A DNA stretch of 64,000 bases, taken from positions 101,535 to 165,534 of the forward strand of contig PGZO01000008.1 of the NCBI GenBank assembly GCA_002841375.1. The letters are read 5' to 3'. Positions 42,113 to 51,157 of this stretch are shown here, piece by piece (position 1 is the first letter of the stretch; each line of letters opens with the position of its first letter). Origin of the DNA: Firmicutes bacterium HGW-Firmicutes-7 (GTDB lineage Bacteria; Bacillota; Clostridia; Lachnospirales; Vallitaleaceae). Made by a program: the position numbers and the translations under genes. The notes under the pieces were generated by a model that saw nothing but the letters and a program-made list of their open reading frames with translations, ran no database searches and was not told the DNA's origin.

Positions 42113-42676
42113 TCACCTCGTAATCATTTTTTTTATATTTGTACGTTTATATACATTTCTTGCTATAACTGCACAGGTAGATTCATAGAAAGCATATAAA
42201 ATGAATATGACCAATAAACTATATTGCAAAGTACTCATTACACTTGTAAGCTTTTTGGAATCCGGTGATATTTGGATTGCAACAAAGGAGAGTAGGAAAA
42301 TATAGATTAGGCTAACAAAAATTGATATAATCGCATTCCTCAAATATCTTTCATATCTACCTGCTTTAGAGGAATAATCTGAAAACAGCTTTTCATCACA
42401 CATCTTCTCTTTTGATAAGAAATATTGATTTCCAGAGTTATAATGTCCATCTACTAATGTCCAACCTGCATCTGCAAGAAAAAGTACATATTCCTGAAAA
42501 TCGGCTTTTTGATGAAACAAACGATAATCAATTCTATAATTTAATTTTTCACCTTCTGCTTTTTCAAAATAATATCCTCCAGGTATTTTTCGCTTAAAGA
42601 TCATTCCATTTATCGCCATATCGGTAAGATATTGTTCTTCTTTATCCATGTCAATAAACATTTTAATTTTTACCAT
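42113..42676 (-). CDS. DUF2812 membrane protein
   Basis: The 187-residue protein has a soluble N-terminal DUF2812 domain (about 1-95, with EEQYLTDMAINGMIFKR and YRIDYRLF...FQEYVLFLADAGWTLV). Two membrane segments follow (about 112-133 and 147-168). DUF2812 genes are regularly encoded next to PadR regulators, as here (12 bp after the PadR stop). The function is unknown; a sensing or envelope role is a guess from the pairing. AAGGGAG precedes the ATG. It is the middle gene of the padR-DUF2812-traB operon. Confidence 0.8.
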   Translation of the reverse strand: MVKIKMFIDMDKEEQYLTDMAINGMIFKRKIPGGYYFEKAEGEKLNYRIDYRLFHQKADFQEYVLFLADAGWTLVDGHYNSGNQYFLSKEKMCDEKLFSDYSSKAGRYERYLRNAIISIFVSLIYIFLLSFVAIQISPDSKKLTSVMSTLQYSLLVIFILYAFYESTCAVIARNVYKRTNIKKMITR

Positions 42677-42688
42677 GTTTTCTCTCCC

Positions 42689-43000
42689 TTATATTTTATA
42701 TTTATTCGAAATTGCAATAAGATGACTTAACCTTTCAATTTCTAAATTCAAAACTGTTTTTCCTTCTGCAGTAATATGATAAACTTTCCTTCTTGTATCA
42801 CTGGTTGGTATGGCATAAATAAGCTCTTGCTTCAAAAGATTTTCTATTGCGCCATACATCGTACCTGCGGCAATCCTTACTTTACCTTCACTCAAAAGTT
42901 CTACCTTTTGCATAATTGCATATCCGTGTCCCTCTTCTAGCAAGGCAAGGAGAATATAGTATGTTGTTTCAGTCAATGGAAGATATTTATTTAGATTCAT
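42689..43000 (-). CDS. PadR-family transcriptional regulator
   Basis: From the ATG at 43000 (AAAGGAGGAACAA upstream) the protein has 103 residues, the size of the short PadR-s2 subgroup. It has a winged HTH (PLTETTYYILLALLEEGHGYAIMQKVE, then RIAAGTMYGAIENLLKQELI) and a C-terminal helix for dimerisation. PadR proteins repress envelope or efflux genes and themselves. A textbook promoter and two 19-bp dyads lie directly upstream, one in the promoter spacer and one at the start site, so autorepression is very likely. An upstream in-frame start at 43030 would run through the operator and lacks a ribosome site. Confidence 0.88.
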   Translation of the reverse strand: MNLNKYLPLTETTYYILLALLEEGHGYAIMQKVELLSEGKVRIAAGTMYGAIENLLKQELIYAIPTSDTRRKVYHITAEGKTVLNLEIERLSHLIAISNKYKI

Positions 43001-43018
43001 TTGTTCCTCCTTTTGCTT

Positions 43019-43065
43019 TATACAGTCCATCTGTATAGTTTAATTATATATAGTCAGACTGTATA
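43019..43065 (-). promoter_or_regulatory. Pair of 19-bp PadR-type operators
   Basis: TATACAG-N5-CTGTATA (43019-43037) and a near-identical dyad with AGTC/GACT arms (43047-43065) have centres 28 bp apart. The second fills the promoter spacer, the first covers the start region. Confidence 0.65.
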
Positions 43066-43071
43066 TGTCAA
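43043..43071 (-). promoter_or_regulatory. Promoter of the padR-DUF2812-traB operon
   Basis: Perfect TTGACA and TATAAT with a 17-bp spacer on the minus strand. Confidence 0.82.
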
Positions 43072-43161
43072 GATATAATTAACACAGAAAAAGAACAAAA
43101 AAAAAAGCATCCAAAAGATAAATTATTGAATACCATAGAGGTTCTATAGGAGCGCACGGTT

Positions 43162-43192
43162 AAAGCTATGAGTCACAATACTTCATAGCTTT
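43162..43192 (-). terminator. Hairpin downstream of the SDR gene
   Basis: AAAGCTATGA pairs with TCATAGCTTT, 36 bp after the SDR stop. The T-run is weak on the minus strand. Confidence 0.5.
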
Positions 43193-43227
43193 TATGTTTA
43201 TACACTGTTCAATTATATAAGCGTTTA

Positions 43228-44070
43228 TTATATTAATTTCTCACTTAAATCCCAAAGCTTCTGCTGTGCAGCTTGATTATAAGCAAACTCATTCACTTTT
43301 ACTTCTCTCATTTTTTCATCGTAGTAAAATCCATTTAATTTAGGCTCTGTTGCAAGGGTAGTATAAACTTTTGCCATTTCTTCTGGTGAAATTGAAAATT
43401 GACTTTTTATCTTATACATGAACTTTAAAAAAGGAGAAATGTTTTTATATCTGTTCATATCAACTTTCACATTTGTTACCCTTATTGCATACACAGAAAT
43501 ATTTGATGAGGTGAGTTTTTCTTTAAGCATTAAAGAAAACATTATTTGTGCCAACTTTGTTTGATAATAGGTTTTTGCTGGTGAATAGTGCTTATCACCT
43601 TTAATGTTATCAAAATCAAAAGTAATTCTAGGATACATCATCAATCCTTGTGAGGAAATATTAATTATTCTACCATCATCTGAAGCCTTTAATAATGGTA
43701 GCAATCCCTGTACCAACGCAAATGGTGCTAGGTGGTTGGTTGCAAACTGAGCTTCATTCCCTTCTGAAGTTATTAAAGGTGTTTTTCTACTCAAATCAAA
43801 GTCAGCAGCATTGTTAATCAAAACATCAAGGTCATTGTATTGCTGCGTATATTCTTTAATAAAGGTTTTAACCTCAGACATAAGTGATAAATCTACTCTC
43901 ATTGCAAAAACATTAGAATTACCTGTCTCATTCGTTATTTCTTCACAAACTTTCTGAGCCTGTTCGATATTTCTACAGGCAAGAACAACAAAATAACCTT
44001 TCCCTGCGATTTGATAAGCTGCACGTTTACCGATTCCCGAATTTCCACCTGTAATAATACATTTTTTCAT
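43228..44070 (-). CDS. Short-chain dehydrogenase/reductase
   Basis: From the ATG at 44070 (AAGGAGGT at 7 bp; the ATG six bases earlier is too close) the protein has 280 residues with the classical SDR features: cofactor loop TGGNSGIGK (about 6-14), NNAADF near 87, catalytic Ser around 142 and YYQTKLAQ (the YxxxK pair, about 167-174). The C-terminus resembles the retinol-dehydrogenase/WW-oxidoreductase-like SDR subgroup. It reduces or oxidises a small carbonyl or alcohol with NAD(P). The substrate is not predictable. It stands alone between the PadR operon and selO. Confidence 0.88.
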   Translation of the reverse strand: MKKCIITGGNSGIGKRAAYQIAGKGYFVVLACRNIEQAQKVCEEITNETGNSNVFAMRVDLSLMSEVKTFIKEYTQQYNDLDVLINNAADFDLSRKTPLITSEGNEAQFATNHLAPFALVQGLLPLLKASDDGRIINISSQGLMMYPRITFDFDNIKGDKHYSPAKTYYQTKLAQIMFSLMLKEKLTSSNISVYAIRVTNVKVDMNRYKNISPFLKFMYKIKSQFSISPEEMAKVYTTLATEPKLNGFYYDEKMREVKVNEFAYNQAAQQKLWDLSEKLI

Positions 44071-44133
44071 ACACATACCTCCTTAAATAAGTTTTTATAA
44101 TGTTCATCCATTAAAAGAGTTTGAAAATCTATA

Positions 44134-45606
44134 TTAAGTACCACAAAAGGTTCGATATGGTCTCCTTGAATCTACAACAGGTAAAGTGGCATAGTCAACC
44201 TGCTCAGGCGTATATGCATAGGGATTTGAAAGAACGTCAAGAAGGTGTTCCATCACACTGTAGTCTTGGTGATTGGCTGCAGCTTCTAGTGCATCTTCTA
44301 CTCGATGATTTCGAGGAATTATCGCAGGATTGGCACTTTGCATCAACTTCTGTGAAGATGCTTTTGATTCCTGCTGTCTGCATAATCTCGCTTGCCACAA
44401 TGCTTGCCACTGATCAAACTCTGTAGTTCCAAACAAAACTGTATCCTCAAGCTTATCAATCGTTAATGCACAAAATGTATTGGTATAATCCGCATGGTAC
44501 TTTTGCATCATATTAAGTAGATCTTCAATAAGTGCTTCATCTTCTTTTTCTTCGTTAAACATGCCTAGCTTTGCTCTCATTCCCGCCAGCCAATTATAGT
44601 GAAACAACTCTGTAAAATCTGAAACCGCAGCCTTAGCTAGTTCAATCGACTGCTCTTGATCCTTATGCAGCAATGGCAAGAGGGTTTCAGCGAATCGCGC
44701 AAGATTCCACCCAGCAATATGTGCCTGGTTGCCATAAGCATATCGCCCCTGGCTGTCTATGGAACTAAATACCGTTGATGTATCATAGGTATCCATAAAG
44801 GCACAAGGACCATAATCAATAGTTTCTCCACTAAGGGCCATATTGTCAGTATTCATTACTCCGTGAATAAATCCAACTAGTTGCCATTTTGCAATCAACT
44901 GAGCCTGACGCTTAATCACTTCCTTCAGTAACAAAAGATATCGATTTGAGTCAGCCTCAATGTCAGGAAAATGTCGGTGCAATGTATAATCAGCCAGAAC
45001 CTGGAGCTCCGAGGTAGTTCCCCATTTTGAAGCATATTGGAAAGTACCAACACGCAAATGACTGGATGCCACTCGTGTTAAAATTGCACCAGGCTGAGGG
45101 TTTTCTCGGATTACTAACTCACCCGTTGTCACCACCGCTAGACTACGAGTAGTTTCAATACCAAGCGCATGCATTGCTTCACTGATAATGTATTCTCGCA
45201 GCATAGGTCCAAGTGTCGCGCGACCATCTCCACGGCGGGAATATGGTGTTCTACCTGAACCTTTGAGCTGAATATCAACCCTTTCATCTAAAGGCGTCAT
45301 CTGTTCACCGAGGAGCAACGCGCGACCATCTCCTAACATTGTAAAATACCCAAACTGATGCCCTGCGTAAGCCTCTGCAATTGGCAAAGCGCCTTGAGGG
45401 ATCTTATTTCCAGCAAGAACTTCGACGCCATATTTGCTCTTAAGTGCCTCCCCGTTTAATCCCAAAGATGTTGCCAACGAGTCATTAAAAATAATTAACT
45501 TTGGCGAATGGACTGGGACTGGGTCGAGGTTAGAAAAAAATATTTTAGGCAAACGGGCATAGCTATTGTCTAACTTCCAGCCTATTTCTATTCTTTCTTT
45601 TTCCAT
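44134..45606 (-). CDS. selO: SelO/YdiU protein adenylyltransferase
   Basis: The 490-residue protein has the signature of the SelO pseudokinase family: [17 protein letters not shown] (about 89-105), [40 protein letters not shown] (about 110-149, the inverted nucleotide-binding site) and a [24 protein letters not shown] segment (about 248-271) that includes the metal-binding Asn/Asp. SelO transfers AMP to Ser/Thr/Tyr of target proteins during redox stress. The C-terminus RTFCGT has Cys where eukaryotic homologues have selenocysteine. AAGGAG precedes the ATG. Its base composition is somewhat richer in G+C than the neighbouring genes, which could indicate acquisition. Confidence 0.95.
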   Translation of the reverse strand: MEKERIEIGWKLDNSYARLPKIFFSNLDPVPVHSPKLIIFNDSLATSLGLNGEALKSKYGVEVLAGNKIPQGALPIAEAYAGHQFGYFTMLGDGRALLLGEQMTPLDERVDIQLKGSGRTPYSRRGDGRATLGPMLREYIISEAMHALGIETTRSLAVVTTGELVIRENPQPGAILTRVASSHLRVGTFQYASKWGTTSELQVLADYTLHRHFPDIEADSNRYLLLLKEVIKRQAQLIAKWQLVGFIHGVMNTDNMALSGETIDYGPCAFMDTYDTSTVFSSIDSQGRYAYGNQAHIAGWNLARFAETLLPLLHKDQEQSIELAKAAVSDFTELFHYNWLAGMRAKLGMFNEEKEDEALIEDLLNMMQKYHADYTNTFCALTIDKLEDTVLFGTTEFDQWQALWQARLCRQQESKASSQKLMQSANPAIIPRNHRVEDALEAAANHQDYSVMEHLLDVLSNPYAYTPEQVDYATLPVVDSRRPYRTFCGT

Positions 45607-45919
45607 TGTTATCCTATCTCCTTTTTAGTACGCTACTTATAAGACTAGATTTTCGTCATTTTAGTTATTAACTTTTATGTTGATACGAGAAACTCTTTTT
45701 ATTGTCTGCCTCTTCTTATTTAATATACCTCTTTCCACACATAAACACACTATTAACATTGAAACTTAATATTAGCGCTGTTAACCAAATTTGAGAGAAC
45801 TGTTTTAAATACTAGATAACTACATATAAAAAAAGATTGGAACTGTTAAGCGCCAACCTAATTTGATATTCTGTACTCACAATATTAATACTTGATACTT
45901 GGCTTTACCCTTATTCGAA
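45607..45919. other. Intergenic region between selO and the aminotransferase
   Basis: Apart from the terminator at 45827-45859 the 313-bp stretch is AT-rich and shows no convincing ORF, RNA gene or repeat. The leftmost part should contain the selO promoter, but no clear -35/-10 pair is seen. Confidence 0.5.
45827..45859 (-). terminator. Terminator of the aminotransferase gene
   Basis: On the minus strand AGGTTGG pairs with CCAATCT (one G-U) across a 12-nt loop, followed by seven T; about 60 bp after the stop. Confidence 0.7.
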
Positions 45920-47083
45920 TCAGAAAGCTACATAACTAATTCGCTTAAATGCTTCTACCAATTTCTTTTCTTCTATCGTCAAGGATATCCTGAAATAACC
46001 TTCTCCCTCACTGCCATATCCGCTTCCTGGAGCGACTACAACACCCGTCTTATCCATAAGCAAGGCTGCAAAAGTTTTTGAATTATAGCCCTTCGGTACT
46101 TTCACCCATAAATAAAATGCTCCTTTAGGTGTCTCAAATTCGAACCCCAATTTTTCTAGTTCTCCTAGAGCTATATTTCTTCTGCTTCTATATATTTCAC
46201 ACATTTCTTTAATAAAATTATCACCTTTTTCAAGCGCCTCAATACCTGCCATCTGAATCGCTGTAAATACTCCTGAGTCGATATTTTCTTTCATCTTTTT
46301 AAGCTTCGCTATGACTTCTTTATTGCCTACGGCATATCCTATACGCCAGCCTGTCATATTATAGGATTTTGATAACGAATGAAATTCAATAGTATTGTTT
46401 TCCATAGCTCCTTTTGCCTGTAATATACTCGGAGCTATAATACCATCGTATGTAATTTCAGCGTATGCATTATCATTACACACAACAATCTCATTTTCTA
46501 TTCCAAAATTGACAAGCTCTTGGTAGAAGCTCAAGTCAGCGACTGTGCCAGTAGGGTTGTTAGGATAATTTACAAACAATATCTTGCTACGCTTCACTAC
46601 TTCCTTAGGAATGATATTAAGATCAGGTAAAAAACCATTTTCTTTTAACAAAGGCATTTCATATGGGACCCCTCCTGTCAACGCCGACGCAAGTTTATAT
46701 ACAGGATATTGGGGATTTGGAACTAAAGTAAAATCACAATCATTAACAAGTGCAAAGAAAATGTGTGCAATTCCCTCTTTCGACCCAAGAAGTGCAACGA
46801 CTTCTGTTTCCGGATCAACTGTTACACCAAATCTTCTTTTATAGTATCTTGCAACTGCTTCTCTGAATTCATCACAGCCACTATACTCGGGATAAGCATG
46901 ATACATAGGATTCCTAATGGCATCAGCCATCTTATTTATTACAAAATCTGGCGTTGGTATATCAGGATCTCCAATGGCCAAACTTATAACATCAATCCCC
47001 CTTGAAAGTGCCTCCTTGATATTAGCTTCAATCTCCACAAAAAGATAAGATGGTGCATTATCAAGCCTTCTAGCCTGTTTCAT
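45920..47083 (-). CDS. Class I aminotransferase, LL-diaminopimelate aminotransferase-like
   Basis: The 387-residue protein has the fold-type I PLP signatures: ISLAIGDPDIPTPD (about 35-48), FVNYPNNPTGTVAD (about 167-180), and HSLSKSYNMTGWRIGYAVG (about 233-251) with the PLP-binding Lys. N- and C-terminal sequence (AIGDPD, GIAHIF) is closest to the DapL/LL-diaminopimelate aminotransferase group of Clostridia, which makes LL-DAP from tetrahydrodipicolinate for lysine and peptidoglycan. No dap genes are adjacent, so an alanine or aromatic aminotransferase of the same clade is possible. GGAGG precedes the ATG. Monocistronic with a terminator at 45827-45859. Confidence 0.85.
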   Translation of the reverse strand: MKQARRLDNAPSYLFVEIEANIKEALSRGIDVISLAIGDPDIPTPDFVINKMADAIRNPMYHAYPEYSGCDEFREAVARYYKRRFGVTVDPETEVVALLGSKEGIAHIFFALVNDCDFTLVPNPQYPVYKLASALTGGVPYEMPLLKENGFLPDLNIIPKEVVKRSKILFVNYPNNPTGTVADLSFYQELVNFGIENEIVVCNDNAYAEITYDGIIAPSILQAKGAMENNTIEFHSLSKSYNMTGWRIGYAVGNKEVIAKLKKMKENIDSGVFTAIQMAGIEALEKGDNFIKEMCEIYRSRRNIALGELEKLGFEFETPKGAFYLWVKVPKGYNSKTFAALLMDKTGVVVAPGSGYGSEGEGYFRISLTIEEKKLVEAFKRISYVAF

Positions 47084-47252
47084 ATAATACCTCCAATAAT
47101 TATTGATAAGATATTATTAATGTAATGCACCAATATGAATATTATACCTCTTCTTTTTTTGTAGCTCTCCATAAATCATTTGCTGAAGATGGCTGTTGTA
47201 AGAAAAGTGCTTATTGATTAATCAATTCTGCCTTCCTCCAGTTTGTTAATAA

Positions 47253-49130
47253 TTATTTCCACATATACGTTCTATTTCGTCCTTCTTCCTTAGCTCGATA
47301 TAAAGCTTTGTCTGCCATATTTAATAGATGTGTAGCAGTATCTTCAACATGAGGAATAATGGATATTGCGCCGATGCTCGTAGTAATTATATCAGCGATT
47401 CGAGAAAATTTATGTGGAATTCGTATTTCAGCGACTAAAAATCGTATACGTTCTGCTAATTCATAAGTTTCCTGCATACCTTTATCTAAATACAATGCAA
47501 CAAATTCTTCTCCTCCATATCTAGCTATAAAGGCATGTTCATCTTTTTTAATTTCTAGGTTTAAGGTCCAAGCTATTTCCTTTAAAGCCTCATCTCCTTT
47601 AATGTGTCCATAGTTATCATTGTAATCTTTAAAAAAATCAAGATCTAAAAATAAGATTGATAATGATAGATTATCTTTTACGGCTTGCTTTAAAAAACAA
47701 TCCAACTGATTATCAAATTGTAATCTATTTGGTATTCTTGTAAGACCATCTAGCATCGATAGCTCATATAATTGTCTATTGGAATCTTCCAATTCACTAG
47801 TCCTCTTCTCAACCAGCTGTTCTAACTCCATATTCATTTTGCTAATTTCTGTCAACATATTCTCATTCTGAATGACTAAACTTTCTACTTTACAGAACTC
47901 TCTATTAAGATGTAATACGAGTGCATAGCCTAGAGAAAAAACAAATATGTATGTACCTATTTGTAATTTTAATGTGTCATCAATACTGCTGTATGTAATA
48001 TAAATATCATGAATTGCATATAACACTAGAGATATCTTACCGATGATCAATACATAAAAATCCTGTGATGATCTATCATAATACTTGATAAAAACAATAG
48101 ATAAATAGACGAAATAAACAAATTGTACTATATTTAAATAAATCAACAAGTTATCATATATAAAGTGTGGTAACAATGCCGTTATAGCAAGTCCCACTAT
48201 TAAAGAAGCCTTCCATACATTAATAAATCTTAAAGTGAAATAACTTTTGTATAATTCACTTAATAAAAGAACGATCAACGGAACACCTACATAGGTGAAT
48301 CCCGCTTCCATTCGATTTCCAATTTCCCAATTAAAATTATAAATAATATTTGAAATATATATTTCATTCGTTAGTAATACACGAGAAAGAAATACAATAC
48401 AAGTTAATGAAAAATATAATATTGCCTTCTCTTCTTTTCTTTTTAGATAAAGAAGAAAAAAAATAATACCTAATAAGAGAAAGCTACCTGCCATGAAAAT
48501 ATCCAATGCTATTTGTTTTTCTCTAATTTCAAACAAATCTAATGTACCTATCAAGATAGATTTTGATAATCCACCCCTATAAAAACGATGATTTGATATT
48601 TGAAGAATGATTTCGTTTTCCCCGACAGTAGGTGAAATTACAACAACTTGAGGCTTTCGGCTAACAAATTCTTCTTTTGTATTTAAACTTACTTCTCCAT
48701 TTGAGGAAATAACATCCCCATTAAGCCAGAGCTTGTATGCCGAGTAAGCATAAGGCATTTTTATCGTAAGTCCTTCTTTTTGCCATTTACCTGCACCTAG
48801 GTTGAAAACCATTCGATAAGTAGCTGCCCCAGTTTCGTCTATCGAGACACCTTTGTACGTGGTTCCTTTCCACAATCTGGGAACGTAAAAATAATCAACA
48901 TTGGCTTTTTCGACTTCCACGTAGTTAATCGGATCTATAAGTTGATTCCAATAAAACTCCCAATCTCCATCTAAAGCTATCGCTTGATTAGGCTTTATTT
49001 CCTCAATGGTTAGTTGTCCTTTCATCATTTCTCTACGGCTTATTTCTAATTGTCCATTGTCGGTTTTTAATACGGATAGAACCATAATGCTCAAAATGAA
49101 TACAACAATTAGTAGTTTATATTTTTTCAA
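47253..49130 (-). CDS. Diguanylate cyclase with 7TMR-DISM sensor
   Basis: The 625-residue protein starts at a TTG behind GGGAGGC. It has an N-terminal membrane anchor (about 5-22), an extracellular jelly-roll domain (about 25-205, DISMED2-like, with DGDWEFYWNQLIDP), seven membrane helices (about 210-405), a coiled coil (about 415-450) and a C-terminal GGDEF domain (about 455-625) with an intact active site RYGGEEF. The usual inhibitory RxxD I-site just before it is missing (EHAF in its place), so product inhibition there is unlikely. It makes c-di-GMP in response to an external signal. A c-di-GMP-I riboswitch lies in its leader. Confidence 0.93.
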   Translation of the reverse strand: MKKYKLLIVVFILSIMVLSVLKTDNGQLEISRREMMKGQLTIEEIKPNQAIALDGDWEFYWNQLIDPINYVEVEKANVDYFYVPRLWKGTTYKGVSIDETGAATYRMVFNLGAGKWQKEGLTIKMPYAYSAYKLWLNGDVISSNGEVSLNTKEEFVSRKPQVVVISPTVGENEIILQISNHRFYRGGLSKSILIGTLDLFEIREKQIALDIFMAGSFLLLGIIFFLLYLKRKEEKAILYFSLTCIVFLSRVLLTNEIYISNIIYNFNWEIGNRMEAGFTYVGVPLIVLLLSELYKSYFTLRFINVWKASLIVGLAITALLPHFIYDNLLIYLNIVQFVYFVYLSIVFIKYYDRSSQDFYVLIIGKISLVLYAIHDIYITYSSIDDTLKLQIGTYIFVFSLGYALVLHLNREFCKVESLVIQNENMLTEISKMNMELEQLVEKRTSELEDSNRQLYELSMLDGLTRIPNRLQFDNQLDCFLKQAVKDNLSLSILFLDLDFFKDYNDNYGHIKGDEALKEIAWTLNLEIKKDEHAFIARYGGEEFVALYLDKGMQETYELAERIRFLVAEIRIPHKFSRIADIITTSIGAISIIPHVEDTATHLLNMADKALYRAKEEGRNRTYMWK

Positions 49131-49134
49131 TGTA

Positions 49135-49195
49135 GCCTCCCGCTTATTCTTAACTAGGAAGTTGACTTGTTTCCTCTTTTGGAAATATAATAACT
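49135..49195 (-). promoter_or_regulatory. Expression platform of the c-di-GMP riboswitch
   Basis: After the aptamer, GGAAGTT can pair with AACTTCC, enclosing a TTTCC/GGAAA hairpin. The right half of this structure can also meet an AACTTCC copy before the aptamer, so alternative foldings exist. There is no clear T-run, so control may be at translation or by a weak terminator. Confidence 0.4.
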
Positions 49196-49285
49196 TCCTT
49201 TTGGCAACTGGCTGTCATCTAAAAATTCAGAAGACCCTTTAGTTTTGCGTCCTTATCTTTCGATAAGTTTGCCATTTCAATGGAA
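49195..49285 (-). ncRNA. c-di-GMP-I (GEMM) riboswitch aptamer
   Basis: On the minus strand the leader contains GGCAAAC, a GAAA tetraloop on the stem CTTATCGAAAGATAAG, GGACGCAAA, a GGGTC segment, ATGACAGCCAGTTGCC and the closing stem. These are the conserved core, tetraloop and tetraloop-receptor features of class I c-di-GMP aptamers in the right order. It lies about 70 bp upstream of the cyclase start, with an expression platform between. Confidence 0.88.
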
Positions 49286-49452
49286 GTTATTAATGAAGTA
49301 ATAAATTTTTATATTCTATGAAAATTATATGCTATATCCTATTGGGATGCAATACTTACGCAAAAAAATTACAAGAACTAAATAAGGTATTTGAATGTTT
49401 AGATGTACAATCAATCTTCCCATAATTAATATTTGAGGTGTTTTTAATAAAC

Positions 49453-49484
49453 AAGGAAGCCTTGAATTAATTCAAGCCTTCCTT
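49453..49484 (-). terminator. Terminator of the amino-acid ABC operon
   Basis: AAGGAAG/CTTCCTT arms enclose a CTTGAATTAATTCAAG inner stem. It lies about 75 bp after the ATPase stop and ends in TTGTTTATT on the minus strand. Between it and the riboswitch (49286-49452) nothing else is recognised. Confidence 0.7.
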
Positions 49485-49557
49485 AAGATTATAACAGATT
49501 ATTATGCAAATGTATATTTATGGTAGAATTTACCTTCTTCTATATTTTTTTACGTTC

Positions 49558-50382
49558 TTATAATACTTTTGATAAAAATTCTTTAGTTCTGGCATTTTTA
49601 GGATTCGTGAAAATTTCTTCGGGAACATCTTCCTCTAGAATCTTTCCTTCATCCATAAATAGAACTCTTGTAGCGACCTCTTTTGCAAATCCCATTTCAT
49701 GCGTTACAATAACCATTGTCATGCCTTCATTTACAAGTTGCTTAATTAGATCAAGAACCTCTCCGACCATTTCCGGGTCTAGTGATGAGGTAGGCTCATC
49801 AAATAGCATCACCTTTGGGTTCATAGCCAGTGCACGCACGATTGCGATTCTCTGTTTTTGCCCTCCTGATAGTGTTGAAGGATAAACATTTGCTTTGTCT
49901 TCTAACCCAATTCTTTTCAACAAACGCATTGCATTTTCTTTTGCTTCTGCCTTAATCTTAGCTCGGGTGGTGTTGATTTCATAAATAGGCTTTTTATTCT
50001 TAGTAAAAGTATTCCTTATTTTTATAAAGAAATTCTTTAATTTCTTCACGCGAAGATCATGGCTTTCTATATGCATCGGCGAGAGCATAATATTATCAAT
50101 AACCGTCTTATTATTAAAGAGATTAAATTGCTGAAATACCATTCCCATATGGCGTCGATGAATGTTAATATCTACATTGATATTAGCGATATCAACACCT
50201 TCAAATATAATAGCACCACCTGTAGGGTCTTCCATACAGTTAAGACAACGCAAAAATGTACTTTTCCCGCTTCCTGATGGGCCTATAATCGCAATCTTTT
50301 CGCCTTGATTAATCGTCGTTGTAATATCTTTTAATACTTCAAGCTTTCCATAGTTTTTCTTTAAATTAATTACGTCGATCAC
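49558..50382 (-). CDS. Amino-acid ABC transporter ATP-binding protein with insertion
   Basis: The 274-residue protein starts at a GTG behind AAAGGAGG. It has Walker [10 protein letters not shown] (about 34-42), Q-loop VFQQFNLFN, signature [14 protein letters not shown] (about 171-184), Walker [13 protein letters not shown] and H-loop VTHEM, like GlnQ/HisP. Between the Q-loop and the signature lies an extra Lys-rich helical stretch of about 35 residues (about 106-140) absent from standard members, which makes the protein longer than the usual 240-250. It works with the permease whose stop overlaps its start. The function of the insertion is unknown; it could contact the permease or be regulatory. 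Confidence 0.92.
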   Translation of the reverse strand: MIDVINLKKNYGKLEVLKDITTTINQGEKIAIIGPSGSGKSTFLRCLNCMEDPTGGAIIFEGVDIANINVDINIHRRHMGMVFQQFNLFNNKTVIDNIMLSPMHIESHDLRVKKLKNFFIKIRNTFTKNKKPIYEINTTRAKIKAEAKENAMRLLKRIGLEDKANVYPSTLSGGQKQRIAIVRALAMNPKVMLFDEPTSSLDPEMVGEVLDLIKQLVNEGMTMVIVTHEMGFAKEVATRVLFMDEGKILEEDVPEEIFTNPKNARTKEFLSKVL

Positions 50383-51076
50383 TTTTTCTTAGCCTCCTTT
50401 CCATTGTTTTAATGAGCAAGGCTATTATCATAACTACCATAATATAAATAAACGCCATAACTAGGTATGGAACCATAAACTCATAACTATTTGTACCGAT
50501 ATAGTTAAATGCAACATATAAATCGGCAGCTCCTACAAAGCTTACAACGGATGTTTCCTTGACCAAAGCGATTAACTCATTGCCCAAAGTAGGCAGAATG
50601 TTTTTTACTGCTTGAGGAATAACCACCTTAAGCATAGTCACTTGATAGCTTAAACCTAGCGCACGTCCCGCTTCCATCTGACCAGCGTCTACAGACATAA
50701 TGCCACCTCTCATAATTTCTGAAACGTAAGCACCACTGTTCAGACCAAATACTAAAACACATACATTTAGTGCAGGCATATTGATGCCAATCAAGGGCAA
50801 AACAACGTAATAGGTTACCAAAAGCTGCACAACTACCGGCGTTCCTCTGAACATACCGACATAAAATCTGCAAAGACTGTTTAGTATTTTAGGCAGTCTT
50901 TTATATTTTGGAAATACTTCCACAATCGCTATTACTGTACCGATGATAATTCCAATTGCAAGCCCAACAATAGCAATGTATAATGTGTTCTGAAGTCCTG
51001 TTAAGACTTTTGTATATCCATCATTCACATAAAACATTTCCCAAAATTTTTGTAGTTTCTTGTCAAAATTTCCCAT
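50366..51076 (-). CDS. Amino-acid ABC transporter permease
   Basis: The 236-residue protein is of the HisM/GlnP type, with about five membrane segments and the EAA loop [49 protein letters not shown] (about 125-173). It forms the membrane channel, probably as a homodimer since only one permease gene is present. It is the middle gene of the operon binding protein-permease-ATPase and is separated from the binding protein by a strong hairpin (51093-51128), while its own 3' end overlaps the ATPase gene by 17 bp. The substrate is an amino acid, identity unknown. Confidence 0.93.
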   Translation of the reverse strand: MGNFDKKLQKFWEMFYVNDGYTKVLTGLQNTLYIAIVGLAIGIIIGTVIAIVEVFPKYKRLPKILNSLCRFYVGMFRGTPVVVQLLVTYYVVLPLIGINMPALNVCVLVFGLNSGAYVSEIMRGGIMSVDAGQMEAGRALGLSYQVTMLKVVIPQAVKNILPTLGNELIALVKETSVVSFVGAADLYVAFNYIGTNSYEFMVPYLVMAFIYIMVVMIIALLIKTMERRLRKSDRRN

Positions 51077-51092
51077 ATTAAGCCCTCACAGC

Positions 51093-51128
51093 ATACAATA
51101 CCCCGTAAATATTAGCGGGGTATTGTAT
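51093..51128 (-). terminator. Attenuating terminator between binding protein and permease genes
   Basis: ATACAATACCCCG pairs with GCGGGGTATTGTAT around a short loop. Read-through would set permease/ATPase levels below the binding protein. Confidence 0.75.
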
Positions 51129-51157
51129 TGTTATTGATTATATTGTTATTAATTGTA

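Noticed and set aside
43000..43030. Upstream start of the PadR gene
   Set aside because: It would read through the operator and promoter start region; the ATG at 43000 has AAAGGAGG.
44134..44160. Selenocysteine at the SelO C-terminus
   Set aside because: The codon is TGT (Cys) in RTFCGT and the stop is TAA; no SECIS is needed.
45780..45860. Possible non-coding RNA between selO and the aminotransferase
   Set aside because: Only the terminator hairpin is convincing; no promoter or further structure is seen.
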